A stretch of DNA of 64,000 nucleotides from Apis mellifera (lineage: Eukaryota; Arthropoda; Insecta; Hymenoptera; Apidae). This document shows positions 59,901 through 64,000 of this stretch, one piece after another (within the stretch, counting starts at the first letter, position 1; the number at the start of each line of letters is the position of its first letter). The notes beneath the pieces were generated by a model. It was not told where the DNA came from. It did not search any database and was given only the letters and a program-made list of their open reading frames with translations. Made by a program: the position numbers and the translations under genes. The stretch lies in NCBI RefSeq assembly GCF_003254395.2, contig NC_037638.1, forward strand, positions 1,679,001-1,743,000, in the 5' to 3' direction.

Positions 59901-61944
59901 TGATAAAACTCGTGTTTTATTTGCCGCGAGAATGGTCCCATAGGGACGATAATAGAGCGACGAGAAACTTCTTCGTTCATATCGATTCGATAAGTGGAAA
60001 AAAAGGGTGGAAAAAAAAAAAGGACTTAGGCCAGCGAGAAATTCTCTCGAGGCATAGAATTTTGTTCTTTGGTAATAATAAGGAATCCGTCGTATCGCCT
60101 GAGCGGGTTGAAATACGCATCGCTGTTCTCCTTCGTTGGACGCGTTTCCAACTTGTGGACGAATCACAATTGGAAACCGACCTTTACAAACGGACGTATG
60201 GTATGTTTACTTACTAAGGAAAAGAAGGAAGGAAGGAAACGTGAATCAACAGGGGAAACGTATCATTTTTTTCAAGCGGTGAAAATGTGTAATGTTCTGG
60301 TATTTTTCTCCTTTCAAAATTTCTCTTCTTAAAATTTGTTGCAGAAGAAGAAAATTATAACTCTTTTTTTTAATTTAATTTTTAATTTATAATCACTTCC
60401 TCGTTAATTCTCGTTGTTGTTAAAGCATATTTGAATCGAAGAAAAAAAAAAAGAAAGCAAAATGTGAACAAGTGAAAAATAATAGACAACGATCTAAATT
60501 AAATAGGAAAACTCACACAATTGTAATTATCGCGTAGAATTATAATAAAAAATTCTCTCTACTGTTTAAAACCGAGATCTTATCTAAGAAGTGAGTTTCT
60601 ATAATGAGAATGCACTTTGACGATTAAAAAAAAATACAAATAAAAATTTATTCCACTTAAAGGTGAGATCTTACGAATATTTTTTCTTATGAGTACGAGT
60701 GAAATTAAATTAAAATTAAATTGAATCGATCATTCATATTCTTTATGATTCTAAGGAAAGCCAAAGAGTTATTTTCTTCTAAAGCAACGAATTTTGAATT
60801 ACGTGAACGGAGGAGATTATCAGAAGAGCAGAATCCAATTCGAAGAGAATTCGTCGTAATCTTATTCTATACTTATTGTAAGTACTTATTTAAGTTCTAT
60901 TAGATCGTAAGATAAGTGATAAGAATTAAAAGAATACGTGTATGGCTGATGATGATGATTGATGATGATGATGATGCTGATGTTGGGCAGCGACGATTCT
61001 TTATCATTGTTAGAATTATATATAACTCTTGCATACACTATGTCTATTGCATACATACTTGCAATACATATTATTACCGCATATTATTATGAATTAGGAA
61101 TTAATAAGCTTTCTTATGCCGTTTCTCTATTGTACCACTTATATACACCTGATGCACGATTTTTCGAGAATAAATCTTTATGAAACGCTCCAGTCTTTGT
61201 AACTTTGGCTGTTCTCTCTAGAATCTTTTATTTCTTACTTTCTTTCTTTCTTTTTCCCATACCCTGATACGCTTGTCAAAATCACAGACTATTTCAAAAT
61301 TTTCGATCGAAAGTTAACAAATAAAGTTTTACGACAATTTATTTATATAATTTAAGAAGATGGAATTATATAAAAATATAGCAATTAATAAATGTTATTA
61401 TTCGTAGAATTTTAAATAATATTTGTTACTTTAACTTTTATACGAAATATATATTATAACTTATAATTAAATTTTTCGGCCCAACTCTGATTAAAATTTT
61501 GCGTTTGTCACGTATGTTATACACCTTGCTTTGAATATGAATTCGAAAATTAATTTAACTTGGCCACGTCAAAATATATTAATATCAATTCTTTCAGGTA
61601 TCCGAATAAAAATCTGATGTTGTATATACATAACCTGTCGACCGACGTGACAATGTTTAGCCGTGTATTAAACGTTTTTTTTTTTTTAGTTTTGTAAAAA
61701 AGTTAAAAGCATACTTTATGAAATATTTAACGTAACATCTTTCGGGAAAGATGCAATAAAATTAAGAAAATTCGTTTCGTTCCATCTTCTTGAATTCAAC
61801 TTGACTTGAATTAATCTGAACGAGATTTTTAAGGTTATACACATATTGGAATTTCCAATGTGAATTTTAAGTAAAATAATCTTAAAATCAATTTTCCATG
61901 GTGAAAACGTGTTCATGACGAAGGACTTGGAGCTTCTCGTATAC
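56913..61944. other. AT-rich noncoding stretch
   Basis: No supported coding exon; frames here are short, overlapping and rich in Phe/Lys homopolymers. A run of GATGAT units lies at about 60946-60976 and TTTC units at about 61235-61251. The patch 59816-60217 has several overlapping frames in both directions but no family resemblance. Confidence 0.4.
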
Positions 61945-62080
61945 CAGTGGTTCTCAACCAGTGGTTCTCATTCAGTGGTTCTCATTCAGTGGTTCTCATC
62001 CAGTGGTTCTCAACCGGTGGTTCTCAACCAGTGGTTCTCAACCAGTGGTTCTCATTCAGTGGTTCTCAACCAGTGGTTGG
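61945..62080. repeat. 14-bp minisatellite, about 10 units
   Basis: Unit CAGTGGTTCTCA(AC/TT/TC), repeated at exact 14-bp steps from 61945 to the last, incomplete unit at 62071. Only one position inside the core (CGG for CAG at 62015) differs among the full units, so the array is young. Because 14 is not a multiple of 3, open frames with a 14-residue period run through it by chance. Confidence 0.95.
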
Positions 62081-62272
62081 TCGCAATTATCAAAAAGAAA
62101 AACACAATTTATTTGTTTCATGTGAAGGGTCATTATAATATTTTTAAACGATGATTTTTGATATTTTTTTTTTAAATTTGTCTTATTTATCACAAGAAAG
62201 AGATGGTAGCAAGTTAAATAACTTGGATATCAGATATCAGATTCGCAGCTGTAAAAAGGTTGAGAGACACTG
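61945..62272. mobile_element. Possible hAT-type MITE with an amplified left terminus
   Basis: The minisatellite unit followed by C gives CAGTGGTTCTCAACC, which resembles terminal inverted repeats of hAT-superfamily DNA transposons. At 62253-62272 the sequence AAAAAGGTTGAGAGACACTG is its inverted partner (13 of 15 terminal bases match). The 328-bp interval has no transposase and an AT-rich interior. The 8-bp flanks do not match as a target-site duplication, so the call is tentative. Confidence 0.45.
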
Positions 62273-62280
62273 TGTTCTCT

Positions 62281-64000
62281 CTGTGCGACAGACATGATCG
62301 AACGTGACGTTCCATGATTTCTTTATGTCCACAATCTTTGAAGTTTTCATTCATCTTCTCGTTTCTAGAAGAAATACGTTCCATCGAAGTGATTCTGGAA
62401 TAAAGAATTTTTATCAGGAAGGCACGTTTGATGTCAAACTCTCAAAAAATCTTTTTAAAATTGTTTGAAAATAATTAATGAATTGACAATACGTGTTATA
62501 ATACATTATAATACATTAAAATTTGTTAATACGATTCGATAGGATGTGGATTAATGTAACAATAATTTTATTTATTTAATTAATAATCATAATCAAGGCA
62601 AATATCTGATTAATTAATTCGAGGATAAAAGCATTTTAACGGCAAGAAAGAAAATTAATTTCTTCCCGAAGGATTGTCGAAAACAATTAAACTTTTAATC
62701 TTTTCTTTCATTACATCTCGTAATAAAATCTTTTTTTTTTAATACATCTTTTTATAAAACGAATTACTTAAATAGAATGTAAAAATTAAACGATTTATTT
62801 AGCTCTGTTTATTTGACATAATTTTTTTCAAACTTAATTTACGTTTAAACGTGATAGGATTTATCGATCGATTTATAATTATTCTATAATGACATTTCAA
62901 TCTTATGATAGAATTTCAGACATTGATTTAACCTGGAACTTAATAATGAAGTAACAATTATTTAGCACACCACTTTGATCCTATCCCGATGTTACGTTAC
63001 TTTGATGTTCTTCTCTATGCCATCCACCTTGTTAAACCAAATATCGATAATATAATAATTCTATATCAAGAGTATTCATAATTTTAAGTTATTTCGTCGA
63101 AACTAAAGTGAAATTAATTACAATTGTTTATAAAAAAATTTAAAAATATTTAGAATCATTTTTATAATAGGATATATTATAATTAGATTATAATCCAAAA
63201 AAAAAAAATGATAAATTTTCCTTGTATTAATAACGACGAATTTTCAATATTATTCGATATTCAATTTCATTTTCTGTCGATAAAATTTCAAATCGATAAT
63301 AAATGTCGTTTAAAATTTACGGACAATCTTGTATTTATCAAACGATTGATAATTAATTTTTCCAATCATTGAAACATCAATTTTTAACCTTTGAATAATT
63401 TTTGATACTAATGGATAATTCTCAATAATGATAACTATCCCTTCGAAAAGTCACTAACTAAAATTTTATTACTCAGTATTTAACAAATATTTATTTCATT
63501 TTTATTAATTCAAACGTAAAAATAGGATTTTAAAGCAGTCTTTGAATAATTTGATACGTAATGGATAGTTTCATCGACATGCGAACGAAAATTGGGGATC
63601 AGATGCAAAGTTATTTTTTCCTTTTCCACGATGTTTGCGCGCGATATGGATTTTTGCTCTACTGCGCAACGAGACAAATTCAACGACCTGGATAAAAAGT
63701 TGCTTCGCTCACCGGCTCGTACTTTATTATCGGCCGAGCTCGAGCGAATATGCATGACATCCGATTCTGTAAGACGTTATATTTTTGGCACGAAATATGC
63801 AGAGAGAGAGGTTGCTCTTTAACGAGAAAGATTTATGTCGAGAAGTGACTAGTTCGCCAATTGCTTCCTGGTATTCTTTATCGCGTAAAATGTATTGCAA
63901 TGGAATATATTCAGATAGTTATTCCTCGCGTAATAATACATATTCGTGACATATTCTTCGTGTGCCAACCAATTTTAAGGTTATCTTTTACAAATATGAT
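62281..64000. other. AT-rich noncoding right edge
   Basis: No gene supported. A slightly GC-richer patch at about 63590-63830 has overlapping frames on both strands (76 codons plus, 81 minus) without family resemblance. Confidence 0.4.

Noticed and set aside
61909..62154. Repetitive frame with a 14-residue period (GSHSVVLNQWFSTS)
   Set aside because: Arises from the 14-bp minisatellite, which is open in more than one frame by chance.

Overview
The window is nuclear DNA of an insect, most likely a bee (Hymenoptera, perhaps Apis). It is very AT-rich overall, CpG is not depleted, introns are mostly short with GT...AG ends and AT-rich interiors, and long CT/GA and AT microsatellites occur. The protein families (deoxyhypusine hydroxylase, mitochondrial ribosomal protein S23, an MTH1-type Nudix hydrolase, a single LRRK kinase with ankyrin repeats, Nup85) are ordinary single-copy animal genes. 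The species assignment is an inference; no marker gene settles it.

The left third (1-20.5 kb) is gene-dense. From left to right: the 5' part of an unidentified minus-strand gene that runs off the window; a divergent globin (minus) with the two classical animal globin introns and a predicted myristoylated N-terminus; DOHH (minus) and mRpS23 (plus), divergent across a 338-bp shared promoter region; a NUDT1/MTH1-type hydrolase (plus, 3 exons); a 2460-codon uninterrupted LRRK reading frame (minus); and Nup85 (minus, 8 exons). I rebuilt the multi-exon genes from splice sites and reading phase.

The right two thirds (21-64 kb) are gene-poor. The one convincing protein here is a 291-residue, GC-rich reading frame at 50.8-51.7 kb with two predicted membrane segments. 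It begins directly after a strong splice acceptor, so at least one untranslated exon lies upstream. A GC-rich block at 21.3-21.84 kb ending in a good splice donor is one candidate, which would imply an intron of about 29 kb. The rest of the block holds several families of decayed tandem repeats (25.5-26.4, 30.2-30.5, 37.8-38.1, 39.9-41.2 and 46.7-47.9 kb), microsatellites, short GC-rich islands, and a 14-bp minisatellite that looks like an amplified hAT-type transposon terminus (61.9-62.3 kb).

The genes do not form a pathway. They are independent housekeeping functions (translation factor hypusination, mitochondrial translation, nucleotide-pool sanitation, nuclear pore) plus a signalling kinase and a globin. 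The most unusual item is the globin: its proximal histidine is kept, but the position that aligns with the distal histidine is asparagine, and its 3' end is closely packed with, or spliced to, the next reading frame. I found no bacterial-type systems, CRISPR, rRNA or recognisable tRNA genes.
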